DNA of 64,000 nt from [Muricauda] lutisoli (nom. illeg.) (GTDB lineage Bacteria; Bacteroidota; Bacteroidia; Flavobacteriales; Flavobacteriaceae): contig NZ_JAFLND010000003.1 in assembly GCF_017313105.1 (NCBI RefSeq), forward strand, positions 62,001 through 126,000, written 5' to 3'. A program made the translations under genes and the position numbers. Below the pieces are notes generated by a model. That model worked only from the letters and a program-made list of their open reading frames with translations. It was not told the origin of the DNA and made no database searches. Shown here piece by piece: positions 1-8,719 of this stretch. Every line of letters starts with the position of its first letter. Within the stretch, counting starts at the first letter, position 1.

Positions 1-547
1 GAATCATATCAAATGGACCACCGTCCCCATCATTTTTTACGGCCAGATACGACTTTCGGGCCAGCTCATAGATTTGCTTTTTATCCCCTGTCACCAGATT
101 CCATTTGCTATCGATCACGCCTTTTTCCAGCGCATATCTTTTAAGTTGGGCAACGGTATCTATTTGTGGGGTAACCGAATGGGAGAGCAACATAATATCG
201 GGGTCGCCCTTAACGGCTTCTTGTATTTCCCCCATGTTCTTGGTCATAATGGGACAAATGGTCAGGCAGGTGGTAAAAAAGAAATCGGCCACATATATTT
301 TGTCCTTGTAATTTTCTTGGGTTATGGTGTCCCCATTTTGATTGACCAAAGCAAAATCGGCTACTTTATGGTATTTTTTAGTGTAATGCAATGTGCTGTC
401 TACCAAAGATTTGTCTACCATGGATGGCTGGTATACCGGCAGCATTTTTTGGGGTTGAAGTGCGTTGTAGAAAAGATAAATAATTACGGCGGACAACCCC
501 AACATTACGATTCCGAACAGCTTGTACTTGGCAAAAAATGATCCCAT
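1..547 (-). CDS. SCO1/SenC family copper chaperone-like protein, C-terminus outside window
   Basis: Read on the minus strand from ATG at 545-547, 182 codons remain open to the window edge, so the 3' end is missing. Residues about 10-30 form one N-terminal membrane anchor. The rest is a thioredoxin-like fold with the Sco motif C-x3-C (Cys94 and Cys98, in TTCLTICP). Sco proteins bind copper and help mature the CuA centre of cytochrome c oxidase, or act as thiol reductants on the outer face of the inner membrane. The conserved distal histidine would lie beyond the window. The family call is secure; the exact role is inferred. Confidence 0.85.
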   Translation of the reverse strand, partial: MGSFFAKYKLFGIVMLGLSAVIIYLFYNALQPQKMLPVYQPSMVDKSLVDSTLHYTKKYHKVADFALVNQNGDTITQENYKDKIYVADFFFTTCLTICPIMTKNMGEIQEAVKGDPDIMLLSHSVTPQIDTVAQLKRYALEKGVIDSKWNLVTGDKKQIYELARKSYLAVKNDGDGGPFDMI

Positions 548-668
548 GGTTACAAAATTACGGTCCAAAGGGTTATTCATCAAGGAGAAAGCTATCTTTT
601 GTTGCTAAATCTTTCTTAAATAACAAGTGGGATTAAAACCGAGGTTTTTTTATCAATCCCTAAAAGGT

Positions 669-676
669 TACTTTTG
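669..676 (+). promoter_or_regulatory. Bacteroidota -7 box upstream of rseP
   Basis: TACTTTTG fits TAnnTTTG exactly and lies 23 bp before the rseP ATG in an AT-rich stretch, giving a short leader. Called by consensus only. Confidence 0.5.
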
Positions 677-699
677 TTCGTTTTAAGAAAATACGACGG

Positions 700-2049
700 A
701 TGACTCCAATAGTTATAAAAACCATACAATTCTTTCTGAGCTTATCGCTTTTAATCGTGCTTCACGAACTGGGACACTTTATCCCGGCAAAGCTGTTCAA
801 GACCAGGGTGGAGAAGTTTTATCTCTTTTTTGATGTTAAGTTTTCGTTGTTCAAAAAGAAAATAGGGGAAACTGTTTATGGTATCGGTTGGTTGCCCTTG
901 GGCGGATATGTGAAAATATCCGGGATGATCGATGAGAGCATGGACAAGGAGCAGATGAGGGAAGAACCTAAACCTTGGGAATTCCGAAGTAAACCGGCTT
1001 GGCAGCGATTGATCATTATGCTTGGCGGGGTGACCGTTAACTTTATTTTGGCGGTCATTATTTTTATTGGACTGGTCTTTACATATGGAGAGCAGTACAT
1101 CGCCAACGATAGTCTAAGGGATGGAATTTGGGTGACCGAGAAAAGTCTGGGTGACGAGTTGGGAGTTAAGACCGGGGACAAAGTTTTGTCCGTTGATGGT
1201 AAAAAAATTGAAGCATTACAGCAGATACTTCCGGAAATGGTTTATGGTGAAAGCTACACCATTGAAAGGGACGGGCAGGTCATAGAAAAGAAAATCCCGG
1301 TTGATTTTATACAGACGTTGTCCGAAGACAAGGACAAAGCACGCTTTATTTATTACCGAGTCCCTTTCGTGATCAGTGCGATTCCCAAAAAATCGCCAAA
1401 CGTGGACAGTGGTCTACAAAAAGGGGATGCCGTTGTTGAAATGGCAGGGGCACCGGTAGAGTACAAAGACCAGGTGATTCCTATACTTGAAGCCAATAAG
1501 GGAGGCACGGTGCCCGTAAAGGTCAGACGTAACGGTGAACTGGTCGATTTGACATTGAACGTTTCTGAAGAAGCAGCTCTGGGAGTTGGTTTGGGAATGA
1601 CCCCGGAAGAATACAAGGAAGCAGGATACCTAGAGCAAAAGACGTTAAAATACTCTTTTTTGGAATCGATTCCCGCAGGATGGAACAAAGGCGTTAAAAC
1701 CCTTACGGACTATATAAGGGGAATGAAGAAAATATTTAACCCGGATACCGGTGCCTATAAAGAAGTGGGTGGATTTGCCGCTATCGGTGGTATGTTCCCG
1801 GATACTTGGAACTGGCCGGCTTTTTGGGCCACAACGGCTTTTATATCCATTATTTTGGCCTTTATGAATATTTTGCCCATTCCTGCTCTGGACGGTGGGC
1901 ATGTGGCCTTTTTGTTGTATGAAATGGTAACAGGGCGCAAGCCAAGCGATAAATTCTTGGAGTATGCCCAAATGATCGGCTTTTTTATTTTAATTGCTTT
2001 GTTGCTGTTTGCCAACGGTAACGATTTATATAAATGGCTTTTTAAATAG
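700..2049 (+). CDS. rseP: RIP metalloprotease RseP (site-2 protease)
   Basis: Intramembrane zinc protease of 449 residues. HELGH at residues 22-26 in the first membrane helix supplies the zinc histidines and catalytic Glu. A second membrane-associated motif, LDGGH, sits near residue 400 and gives the third ligand. The periplasmic part between holds PDZ-like segments (the motif GVKTGDKVLSVDG is visible). RseP cleaves anti-sigma factors and signal-peptide remnants in the membrane. Length fits the family. The ATG follows a TAnnTTTG promoter and the next gene is tRNA-Asn, so it is probably transcribed alone. Confidence 0.95.
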   Translation: MTPIVIKTIQFFLSLSLLIVLHELGHFIPAKLFKTRVEKFYLFFDVKFSLFKKKIGETVYGIGWLPLGGYVKISGMIDESMDKEQMREEPKPWEFRSKPAWQRLIIMLGGVTVNFILAVIIFIGLVFTYGEQYIANDSLRDGIWVTEKSLGDELGVKTGDKVLSVDGKKIEALQQILPEMVYGESYTIERDGQVIEKKIPVDFIQTLSEDKDKARFIYYRVPFVISAIPKKSPNVDSGLQKGDAVVEMAGAPVEYKDQVIPILEANKGGTVPVKVRRNGELVDLTLNVSEEAALGVGLGMTPEEYKEAGYLEQKTLKYSFLESIPAGWNKGVKTLTDYIRGMKKIFNPDTGAYKEVGGFAAIGGMFPDTWNWPAFWATTAFISIILAFMNILPIPALDGGHVAFLLYEMVTGRKPSDKFLEYAQMIGFFILIALLLFANGNDLYKWLFK

Positions 2050-2089
2050 AAAAGCAATTTTTTTGTTTGTGGTGTAAAAAAGAATCCAT

Positions 2090-2097
2090 TATATTTG
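2090..2097 (+). promoter_or_regulatory. tRNA-Asn promoter -7 box
   Basis: TATATTTG matches TAnnTTTG 21 bp before the tRNA, with a TTTG element about 25 bp further upstream (2063-2070) that fits the -33 box. Confidence 0.6.
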
Positions 2098-2118
2098 CAC
2101 CCGCTTAAGGTAAAATAT

Positions 2119-2192
2119 TCCTCCTTAGCTCAGTTGGTTAGAGCATCTGACTGTTAATCAGAGGGTCCTTGGTTCGAGTCCAAGAGGGGGAG
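2119..2192 (+). tRNA. tRNA-Asn(GTT), host of the 2.2-14 kb element
   Basis: A full cloverleaf can be drawn: acceptor TCCTCCT/AGGGGGA, D arm GCTC/GAGC, anticodon stem TCTGA/TCAGA with loop CTGTTAA (anticodon GTT at 2153-2155), and T arm CTTGG/CCAAG with TTCGAGT. G is the discriminator. CCA is not encoded. The 3' end (from 2180) is repeated at 13985 and serves as the integration site. Confidence 0.95.
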
Positions 2193-2196
2193 CAGA
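2180..2196 (+). repeat. attL core of element 1
   Basis: A 17-bp core overlapping the tRNA-Asn T-arm and acceptor 3' strand, identical to 13985-14001. Insertion restores a complete tRNA. Confidence 0.9.
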
Positions 2197-2201
2197 GATA
2201 G

Positions 2202-2238
2202 CCCAGTAGGTATTATACTTACTGGGTTTTTTGTTTTT
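2202..2238 (+). terminator. Terminator after tRNA-Asn
   Basis: CCCAGTA and TACTGGG form a 7-bp stem around an 11-nt loop, followed by TTTTTTG and more T. Lies just inside the element and would end tRNA transcription. Confidence 0.75.
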
Positions 2239-2247
2239 ACATATCTT

Positions 2248-2269
2248 TTTTATCCAACATTTTATCCAA
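2248..2269 (+). repeat. Left copy of 22-bp internal direct repeat of element 1
   Basis: The 22-bp sequence is identical to 13846-13867 and itself contains TTTTATCCAA twice. It lies 51 bp inside attL. Position at both ends suggests an arm-type integrase site. Confidence 0.7.
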
Positions 2270-2526
2270 TATACGAGAAAGTGAATTGTTTATTGATTCA
2301 TTAAATAAAAGCATCATAGAATTTTAGGTATTGCTTCCTTCACCCGTACTGGATGAAATACCTATTCAATCGATTTTAAATTGTTAGGGTCTTTTTTATT
2401 TTCTCTTTTGTCACCTATGACTAGTGCATGCTAATTATGTCCTTTGTATTTAGTAAATTGTTTATCTATGGAAATTTTTAATTTATAGACAACTTAAAAA
2501 CCATCTGCATATTAAGTTTTTTAATT

Positions 2527-2892
2527 ATGGCATTATTCGATAAGGGTGAAAGATTATTTTTGATAATTAGCACAGCACTTATTTTTGGGGTGATTCTTTA
2601 TAATACGTTTCAATCTTCAGATTTGGAAACCAAAATAATTGAAAAAGATTCTCATTTGGCACTAAATAGAATCTGTAAAACTTTAGAGGTTGAAACCTGT
2701 AAAAAACTAAAAGAAGAGTATAAGAAACTATTGTTGATAGTGAATCCAGGCCCCATAAACCCTAGGATAAGAAGAAACTTAGGTAGTTCTAAATCTAGAA
2801 TAATTTCAATATATGGAATAAGATATGAAGATATCTCATTTAATGATTTATTGAACTATCTTGAAATGAAAGATAGTTTGCCTGCCAATTAA
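2527..2892 (+). CDS. Unknown small membrane-anchored protein
   Basis: 121 residues. Residues about 9-26 form one hydrophobic segment; the rest is charged and probably helical with no motif I recognise. It is AT-rich like the rest of the cargo and its stop abuts the stop of the convergent gene at 2893. First gene inside the left end of the element; about 330 bp separate it from attL, holding only a terminator and the internal repeat. Function unknown. Confidence 0.6.
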   Translation: MALFDKGERLFLIISTALIFGVILYNTFQSSDLETKIIEKDSHLALNRICKTLEVETCKKLKEEYKKLLLIVNPGPINPRIRRNLGSSKSRIISIYGIRYEDISFNDLLNYLEMKDSLPAN

Positions 2893-3108
2893 TTAATCAA
2901 TTATCCCTCCCAAAAAATCAATGTAGGAACTAACCGAATTCTGAAAGTCCTCGACTCCATAAGTGCCCAATGACAATAATTGTTTTTCTGACTTCGCATA
3001 TTGCTGCATGGAAACTCCATTGCTATGCTCCATGTAATTAGCCAACAACAATATTTTGAAATCTTCGCTCTTTTGGATTTGGTCTGCTAATTTAAAAGGT
3101 TGAATCAT
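2893..3108 (-). CDS. Unknown 71-residue protein downstream of SRAP gene
   Basis: Short, soluble, mostly helical-looking protein with no recognisable motif. It is the last of three minus-strand genes (4124 to 2893) with gaps of 12 bp or less, so it is probably co-transcribed with the SRAP protein. Its stop abuts the stop of the convergent 2527 gene. Function unknown. Confidence 0.55.
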   Translation of the reverse strand: MIQPFKLADQIQKSEDFKILLLANYMEHSNGVSMQQYAKSEKQLLSLGTYGVEDFQNSVSSYIDFLGGIID

Positions 3109-3120
3109 TGATTGTGTTGT

Positions 3121-3363
3121 TTATGGAAGGTTTAATTTTCCATCTTCCAAATACTTTTCCAATTTTTTACCTTCCGCGAACACCCCCATTCCGATGGGTG
3201 AATCTTTGGTGATACACATTTCCACTTCAACGTAAAACTTGTCAATTGCATATAGTCGGAAAGAGCAGTCAATAGATTTGAAAGAAGTTAGATATACACC
3301 CTTATCCCATAGAGTGTCCCATTGTTCTTCGTTGGATAACATTAAAAATTCGTAGATACCCAT
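3121..3363 (-). CDS. Unknown 80-residue protein overlapping the SRAP gene
   Basis: Compact protein with alternating hydrophobic and charged residues. The ATG overlaps the SRAP stop codon by one base (TAATG arrangement), which indicates translational coupling. The sequence begins MGIYEFLMLSNEEQWDTLWD and looks like a small alpha/beta domain. I recall similar small proteins in Bacteroidota islands but know no function. Confidence 0.65.
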   Translation of the reverse strand: MGIYEFLMLSNEEQWDTLWDKGVYLTSFKSIDCSFRLYAIDKFYVEVEMCITKDSPIGMGVFAEGKKLEKYLEDGKLNLP

Positions 3364-4124
3364 TAGTATTCAACTTTTACATCATCATATTCAAAATACT
3401 CAGTTGCTTCCGGTTGATTGCCAACCGCATTTTTACCGCGAAGCTTTCCAACGGTGTGTGCGGTCATTCCCGATTCAGGATATGACTTTAAAAGTTCTTC
3501 TAATTTTTTTTGGTCTAATTCGTCTTTGTATTCTGCCAACCATTCATCTTCCAATTCGTCAGGCAATATAACGGGCATTCTCGGCCCTTTTAGTTTTGGG
3601 TTGTTATGTATTTCTGCCATCATTGGATTACCTTCCGTTGTTACTATCGAGAAGGTGTTCAATACTTCTCCCGTTTCTCTATCAGTCCATTCATTCCATA
3701 ATCCGGCCAATGAAATTGGCTTTTTATCTTTTCTAGAAATATAATATGGAACGGTCTCTTTTCCTTGATGGTGATGTTCGTAAAAACCATCAATGCAGAT
3801 AATACAACGTTTATCCTTAGCAGACTTTTTAAAAGAGTTTTTTTCAAAAATAGTTTCGCCCCTGGCATTCAACGTTTTATTCCATATGTCTTTTTTATCT
3901 CTTGCCCAACTGGGGACTAACCCCCATTGAGAAACAGTAGGGTAGTTAGGGCTTTCATTGGTATATATGAACATTTTTGGGTGTTGGAATCCAGTAACAT
4001 GGAAAAGAGGTAAATCGGTTTCCCTTAGCATCTTTTCCTTGATTTCCTTGATGGCATGTTCGTCTGCATCCCGCATTGCCCTTTTGAGTTGGGAATCAAG
4101 TTGGGCATTTACATCGTAGCACAT
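3363..4124 (-). CDS. SRAP family protein (YedK/HMCES-type abasic-site DNA crosslinker)
   Basis: 253 residues with the SRAP signatures: Cys2 directly after the initiator Met (MCYDVNA), the Asn in NARGET, the catalytic Glu in GFYEHH, and the active-site His region with RMPVIL. Family members form a thiazolidine crosslink through Cys2 to abasic sites in single-stranded DNA and shield them during replication. First gene of a three-gene minus-strand unit with two tiny overlapping or near-abutting partners. Carriage on a mobile element may protect single-stranded intermediates (inference). Confidence 0.93.
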   Translation of the reverse strand: MCYDVNAQLDSQLKRAMRDADEHAIKEIKEKMLRETDLPLFHVTGFQHPKMFIYTNESPNYPTVSQWGLVPSWARDKKDIWNKTLNARGETIFEKNSFKKSAKDKRCIICIDGFYEHHHQGKETVPYYISRKDKKPISLAGLWNEWTDRETGEVLNTFSIVTTEGNPMMAEIHNNPKLKGPRMPVILPDELEDEWLAEYKDELDQKKLEELLKSYPESGMTAHTVGKLRGKNAVGNQPEATEYFEYDDVKVEY

Positions 4125-4366
4125 GGTTGAGGTTGTTTTGAAGTTGCTGGTATTAAGTTAGTTATAACTGTTAATATTTTTAAAATGTTGATGCATATTT
4201 TTAGAGTTGGAAAAGATTAATGCAAGCGAAGTGAGAGGTATTTTTTAACAGTTGATAACTGATTATAAAGTATTTAGGTTTTTCAATATAACTAATATAA
4301 ATTAATCCAATAATCAATGTTCTGTATAGAAATTTAAAACTTTACTAACCAATTTTAGGATTGCAC

Positions 4367-5821
4367 ATGAAGCTTACAACAGACTTTTTCTTTGGTAATA
4401 AGTTAGGGGACATAATAAGATTTATTGAACGTGGACAAATAGGTAGGTCTTTAAAGTTTCATGTGAGTTATGGATTTGAAATTACTGTAGGAATATTGAT
4501 AGAAGAGATTGATGAAGGGGAGTTGTGTAAGTTAGATATTCAGTTTTTACAAAAAAAAGTATTTCCAAGTAAGTTTGAAGGTGCGAAATTGGAAATCAAT
4601 GATACTTTTATTAATCAATTAATTGGGGTCAATTCAATTATTCAAAAGGTCAACATTAGATTTCTGAATTTAAAATTCAATGATTGGGTTCAAAACCCTT
4701 ACAGTACATTCTCATTATTCGAAGTTGTATTAGAGTCTAAATCTATTCCGATAAATGTTGAATTTGATGATATAGAGACTAATTGGTTGATGATTAATGG
4801 GAATGCAACTAGATTATCTGTGAATTCCGGTAAATTCTCTAAAATAGGCGTTAGGGGGGAGTTTTCTCTATTATCAATTTTCAATAATACCTGTGTTCAA
4901 GCAGGAAATCCACTGGAGGAGTATATTCATGTTGATGATATTATATCGGAGAAAATTGAAATAAATCATAATGTTAAATTTAACCGGATATTCATTGGGA
5001 ACAACTTTACAAATAATTTAAATTGCTTTGGAAACAATTCTGATACCTTGACTATTCAAGGTTTATCATTTTTTGATGCCTGTATTATGGGTAATGAAAT
5101 AGTTAATATGGAAATGTCCAACTTGGGGAATATGACTTTATCTGAACCCTCAAAATTGAGACTTGGCCCAAATAGGATAGAAGATTTATTAGTTATTTCC
5201 GATATCAACTTTACTAAAAGGACTCCGAGGGGTAGTACACTTTTTATAAATGGGAAAAATCCAACATTGTTCGAATTTCATTATAAGTGTACATTTAATA
5301 AATTAATACTGAGGAATCTCGATTGGTCTTATATAAATATTCTTGAAAATAACACCTATAAGAATTCTCAACTTTCTGCTATTTTAAAGTTAAAGTCATC
5401 ATATCAGGTTGAAGGAAATCTTAAATATGAACGTATTTTTCGCGCATTTGAAAAAAGGTGGCATAACGAAAATGGGAAATTTAATTTAGCATTAAGTCTA
5501 GGTTGGATTTCTAATAGGTTTGGCCTGTCATTGTTAAGGTCATTTCTTTGGATGCTTGGGTTAATAATTTTTGAAGGGTTGTTCATTTTAATGCTATCAA
5601 TTGAATGTTTGGATTGTTATTTTGCAAATTGGGGTTTATTATTTCATTTATTAAATCCAGCGCATAGAACGGAAAGCCTACTAGGGTTGGTGATGGATTG
5701 TTCTTATTACGGTTCTATTAAGAACTGGCTTTATCTTATAGATAACGTATTTAGAATACTGATTGGTTATGCCTTGTATCAATTTGTGATGGCATTCAGA
5801 TATTTATATGACTTAAAATAA
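4367..5821 (+). CDS. Predicted beta-helix protein with C-terminal membrane domain
   Basis: 484 residues from ATG 4367. AGGA at 4357-4360 sits 6 bp ahead and favours this start over TTG 4361. The first 340 residues are rich in Asn, Ile, Leu and Phe with repeating short hydrophobic/polar patterns, as in irregular pentapeptide-like or right-handed beta-helices. Two strongly hydrophobic segments follow (about 395-420 and 450-475), so the helix would be tethered to the inner membrane. No catalytic motif is visible. Very AT-rich. The downstream XRE regulator (46 bp gap) may be co-transcribed. Function unknown. Confidence 0.7.
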   Translation: MKLTTDFFFGNKLGDIIRFIERGQIGRSLKFHVSYGFEITVGILIEEIDEGELCKLDIQFLQKKVFPSKFEGAKLEINDTFINQLIGVNSIIQKVNIRFLNLKFNDWVQNPYSTFSLFEVVLESKSIPINVEFDDIETNWLMINGNATRLSVNSGKFSKIGVRGEFSLLSIFNNTCVQAGNPLEEYIHVDDIISEKIEINHNVKFNRIFIGNNFTNNLNCFGNNSDTLTIQGLSFFDACIMGNEIVNMEMSNLGNMTLSEPSKLRLGPNRIEDLLVISDINFTKRTPRGSTLFINGKNPTLFEFHYKCTFNKLILRNLDWSYINILENNTYKNSQLSAILKLKSSYQVEGNLKYERIFRAFEKRWHNENGKFNLALSLGWISNRFGLSLLRSFLWMLGLIIFEGLFILMLSIECLDCYFANWGLLFHLLNPAHRTESLLGLVMDCSYYGSIKNWLYLIDNVFRILIGYALYQFVMAFRYLYDLK

Positions 5822-5867
5822 TCCTAAAACACTATTTTAAAGGAACCACGCTCCTAAAACTAAATGT

Positions 5868-6107
5868 ATGCAAAGTACAGAAATAGAATCGTTTCAAGAA
5901 GTGGCCGCCTTGTTAAAAGAGTGGAGAAAGGTGAATGGAATTAGTCAGGCCGACTTCTGCAGATTCGCCAAGGTCCAACGGACCTGGTATAGTAAGATTG
6001 AGAGGGGACAGGCCGATAATATTACTTTAAATTCCCTTTTAAAATTGCTTGATGAAATGGACTGCAAATTGGTTATTGTGGACTCACACGCTCAAACAGT
6101 GGGATGA
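5868..6107 (+). CDS. XRE-family HTH regulator
   Basis: 79 residues, nearly all one lambda-repressor-like HTH: ISQADFCRFAKVQRTWYSKIERG supplies helices 2 and 3, with the typical KIERG turn. It ends with a short strand (CKLVIVD) as in HipB-like antitoxins. No HipA kinase or obvious toxin adjoins. It follows the beta-helix membrane protein by 46 bp and may regulate that gene or the element. Confidence 0.85.
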   Translation: MQSTEIESFQEVAALLKEWRKVNGISQADFCRFAKVQRTWYSKIERGQADNITLNSLLKLLDEMDCKLVIVDSHAQTVG

Positions 6108-6356
6108 GTACAACCTCAACAATTCTTAAAAAGTAACTTCGAGCAATACATTTGATATATATGTAATTTCATTATCCCCAGATAATTATCTTTAAAAATA
6201 AAATACAAACAACAGTAAATCAAGTTGTTATAAAGATGAATATAGGGTTTGAATTCCTTACTGTTAATCTTTGAGTATGTAATGCGTTCCAAGAATTGTA
6301 GGCTTGAATCCTATTGAATACAATTATGGTTTTGATGAATTTTGTAAATTGTAATT

Positions 6357-6384
6357 CCCCGCTCTAATGCGGGGTGTTTTGTTT
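6357..6384 (+). terminator. Terminator hairpin before the 6385 gene
   Basis: CCCCGC-TCTAAT-GCGGGG then TGTTTTGTTT. A 6-bp GC stem plus T-rich tail. It covers an in-frame ATG at 6367, so the real start of the next gene is ATG 6385. Confidence 0.75.
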
Positions 6385-6798
6385 ATGAGAGGTTTGTTGA
6401 CGATTCTTGCTAGTTTGTTTTCAATGTTGATTTTTGGTCAAAAGGAAATAGATGATATAATGGTAGAAATCAACGCAGTTTATATGTCGAGTGCAGGTGA
6501 CCCAAACAAAGGAAAGATTTATTTTAATCTGGATTCTAAAACATTAGATATTGAGGATAATCAGATTAATATTTTTGATATTAAAATGTCATATGATACC
6601 AGAAACACTATTCTCCAAGGGATAAAGATTGCTGGTTATGTCAAGTTTAATTGTGATGAAAGAATAAAATTCAACAATTGTATATCTACTCCAGATAAAA
6701 ATGCTAGTGCAAGAGGGTTCGCCTTTAAAGAAAAAGGGGAGGCTTACAGATTTATAAACTTAATTAAAAAATTAAAGGATAAAACGAGATACTATTAA
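6385..6798 (+). CDS. Secreted unknown protein with signal peptide
   Basis: From ATG 6385 the protein begins MRGLLTILASLFSMLIFGQ, a typical Bacteroidota signal peptide ending at GQ. The upstream in-frame ATG 6367 lies inside a terminator hairpin and is rejected. The remaining roughly 118 residues look beta-rich, with two cysteines (CDERIKFNNC) that could pair outside the membrane. No known family recognised. It stands alone between the XRE gene and a convergent gene. Confidence 0.65.
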   Translation: MRGLLTILASLFSMLIFGQKEIDDIMVEINAVYMSSAGDPNKGKIYFNLDSKTLDIEDNQINIFDIKMSYDTRNTILQGIKIAGYVKFNCDERIKFNNCISTPDKNASARGFAFKEKGEAYRFINLIKKLKDKTRYY

Positions 6799-6988
6799 TC
6801 TAATTTGTACACGATAGGAACCCCGGGAGGTAATACAGTTAACACGAGAATAATCGTATTAAGAAAATTGGATTTTTTAACCCCATGGGGGTTGATTTGA
6901 GTTATAAGGGTTAAGTTTTTTGGGTTTTTGAATGGTGAACATTTAGTATAATATAATTAAACTAATTTTAATTAGCAGACATAAACCA

Positions 6989-7771
6989 TTAAAAGTCTTG
7001 GCCACAATCACACTCAATTATAAAATCCTTTTTATAGAAATTCATAAACTTTGCTGTAGCCAATAAAGTTTTTTCATATTTGAAATTTAATGATGTCTTT
7101 ATCAGTTTTTCATACTTCAAAGGATTCTCATTAGCCTTAGTATGGATAATCTCATCTCTAAAATTTTTTAGGTTCCAAATTAATTGGTTAGTGGGAGTGT
7201 TCTTTGCAAAGAAATCTTTTCCCGTTACTTCTTGTAAGACATCCTTGATTTTAGTTTTAAAATCTAAATACTCTTGAATTTGCCTCATATTGTAGGTTTC
7301 TGTTTTTCTTGGTCCTGATTTAGAGTATTCATATTCTCTTGGAACCATTTGATTTATAAATGATTCAATAGAAGTAAAAAGAAATATTACAAAACCGCTG
7401 GTTGCTCCGTAGAAAGCATATAGTTCGTTTAAGGCGGGTTCATTCAATTTTGTAGTATCAAGATTGAGTTTTTTTAGTAATTCCGTCTTTCTCTCCTTAA
7501 TAACTCGCAAATAACCCTGAGCGTTATTGAAGTATATCAAAGTAGGGTCTGGAACAGGAAAGATATATTCCTTTCCTTCAAGTTTATGAATGAATCCTCC
7601 TATCATTAAATCATCTTGGGTTCTCAAGAGAGCCATGAATCCTTGTTTGCCCTTGACTTTTTCTAATATTGTAGATTCTTCAGTAAACTCTAATAATTCT
7701 GCTTTATCCTTGTCAAAATTTATTTCATTTTCTTTCCCCTGTACTAAGAATCGCTTTTTAATATGCTTCAT
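6989..7771 (-). CDS. HEPN-motif protein, possible RNase or defence effector
   Basis: 260 residues. The N-terminal ~100 residues look like a mixed alpha/beta domain; residues ~115-235 are helical and contain NLKNFRDEIIH, i.e. Arg205-x4-His210, the HEPN signature Rx4-6H at the start of the last long helix. HEPN proteins are often metal-independent RNases in toxin and phage-defence systems, though some are only structural. A short C-terminal CDC motif ends the protein. Divergent from the 7818 gene with only 46 bp between starts. The exact family is not recognised. Confidence 0.55.
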   Translation of the reverse strand: MKHIKKRFLVQGKENEINFDKDKAELLEFTEESTILEKVKGKQGFMALLRTQDDLMIGGFIHKLEGKEYIFPVPDPTLIYFNNAQGYLRVIKERKTELLKKLNLDTTKLNEPALNELYAFYGATSGFVIFLFTSIESFINQMVPREYEYSKSGPRKTETYNMRQIQEYLDFKTKIKDVLQEVTGKDFFAKNTPTNQLIWNLKNFRDEIIHTKANENPLKYEKLIKTSLNFKYEKTLLATAKFMNFYKKDFIIECDCGQDF

Positions 7772-7817
7772 TTATAGATTTAATTTCAATTAAATTTAAA
7801 GAATCTAATAGTTTAAC

Positions 7818-8717
7818 ATGTTTACATCTGAAGATTTCTATAATAGTTATCAACTTAATTTTTTTGACTACAAGCAAAATGCGAATAAATATTTGTTGGG
7901 TCTTGATGACGACAGCATCGAGAAATTAATGAATGGTATATATCATTCAGAAGTCAATGAATTTAAAAGTACAGTTAAAATGGATATTCGGTTGACTTGT
8001 TTGTGGTCAATTGATACACTTTTTGAGTTGTTATTTGCATTGCTTCCAGATCATAAACAAAGGTTGCAGGGTAGCCATATTGTAGATAATTTATCCAAGG
8101 GAAAATTTTATTATAAAGACTTAGAGAAGTGGATAAATGGTAGTAAGGGAAACTTTGAAAGATTGAATTGGACCATACATCATAAAAGTAAGGAAGGTGA
8201 AATTAAACGCCATTGCTCTACTTTGAGATATCTTTTTTACAAGGGAATCTTTGATTTACCGGAGGAAAAGGATATACAGGAAAGTGTTATGGTTTTAGAT
8301 TTTATTCTCAAATATTTGGGTCGAGAAATAACTGATAATCGAGGGCAATTGAATTCATTCAAGCATGGTGTGAGATTGCTACCATTTTTAAAATCAATGC
8401 ATTTATCAATACCCGGAGATAAATCCAAAGAAATAAGTTTTGATTTACAGGGCTCAATATCTTATCAAACTGTTGATAAACATAAAAACATGAGAACCAT
8501 AAATACTGATACATTAAATCCTGAAAGAGATTTTGAGTTGACTACTTTGTGTACAAACATGATTTACAACATAATTATACAGAGGAAGACCAGGCGGGAA
8601 AGATTTAAAGTAAATGGCTCTAACTTTATTTTTCTTTTTACGGAAATCTTAATTGAGGAGTTAAAAAAGATTCACCCAAAGGTTTCTAGTCTAAAGATAA
8701 ATTTGAGGTCTAATTGA
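7818..8717 (+). CDS. Unknown helical protein, divergent partner of HEPN-motif gene
   Basis: 299 residues, mostly helical in appearance, with no signal peptide or membrane span. A cluster LNSFKHGVR at about 178-186 resembles the last-helix motifs of some HEPN-like families but does not fit Rx4-6H. It shares a 46-bp divergent promoter region with the minus-strand HEPN-motif gene and its stop abuts the stop of the convergent 8720 gene. AT content is as high as in the other cargo. Function unknown. Confidence 0.55.
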   Translation: MFTSEDFYNSYQLNFFDYKQNANKYLLGLDDDSIEKLMNGIYHSEVNEFKSTVKMDIRLTCLWSIDTLFELLFALLPDHKQRLQGSHIVDNLSKGKFYYKDLEKWINGSKGNFERLNWTIHHKSKEGEIKRHCSTLRYLFYKGIFDLPEEKDIQESVMVLDFILKYLGREITDNRGQLNSFKHGVRLLPFLKSMHLSIPGDKSKEISFDLQGSISYQTVDKHKNMRTINTDTLNPERDFELTTLCTNMIYNIIIQRKTRRERFKVNGSNFIFLFTEILIEELKKIHPKVSSLKINLRSN

Positions 8718-8719
8718 TT

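Noticed and set aside
4361-4366. TTG start for the beta-helix membrane protein
   Set aside because: AGGA spacing and the ATG six bases later make ATG 4367 the better start.
5868-6107. HipBA-type toxin-antitoxin pair with the XRE gene as antitoxin
   Set aside because: No HipA-like kinase or other small toxin is adjacent on either side.
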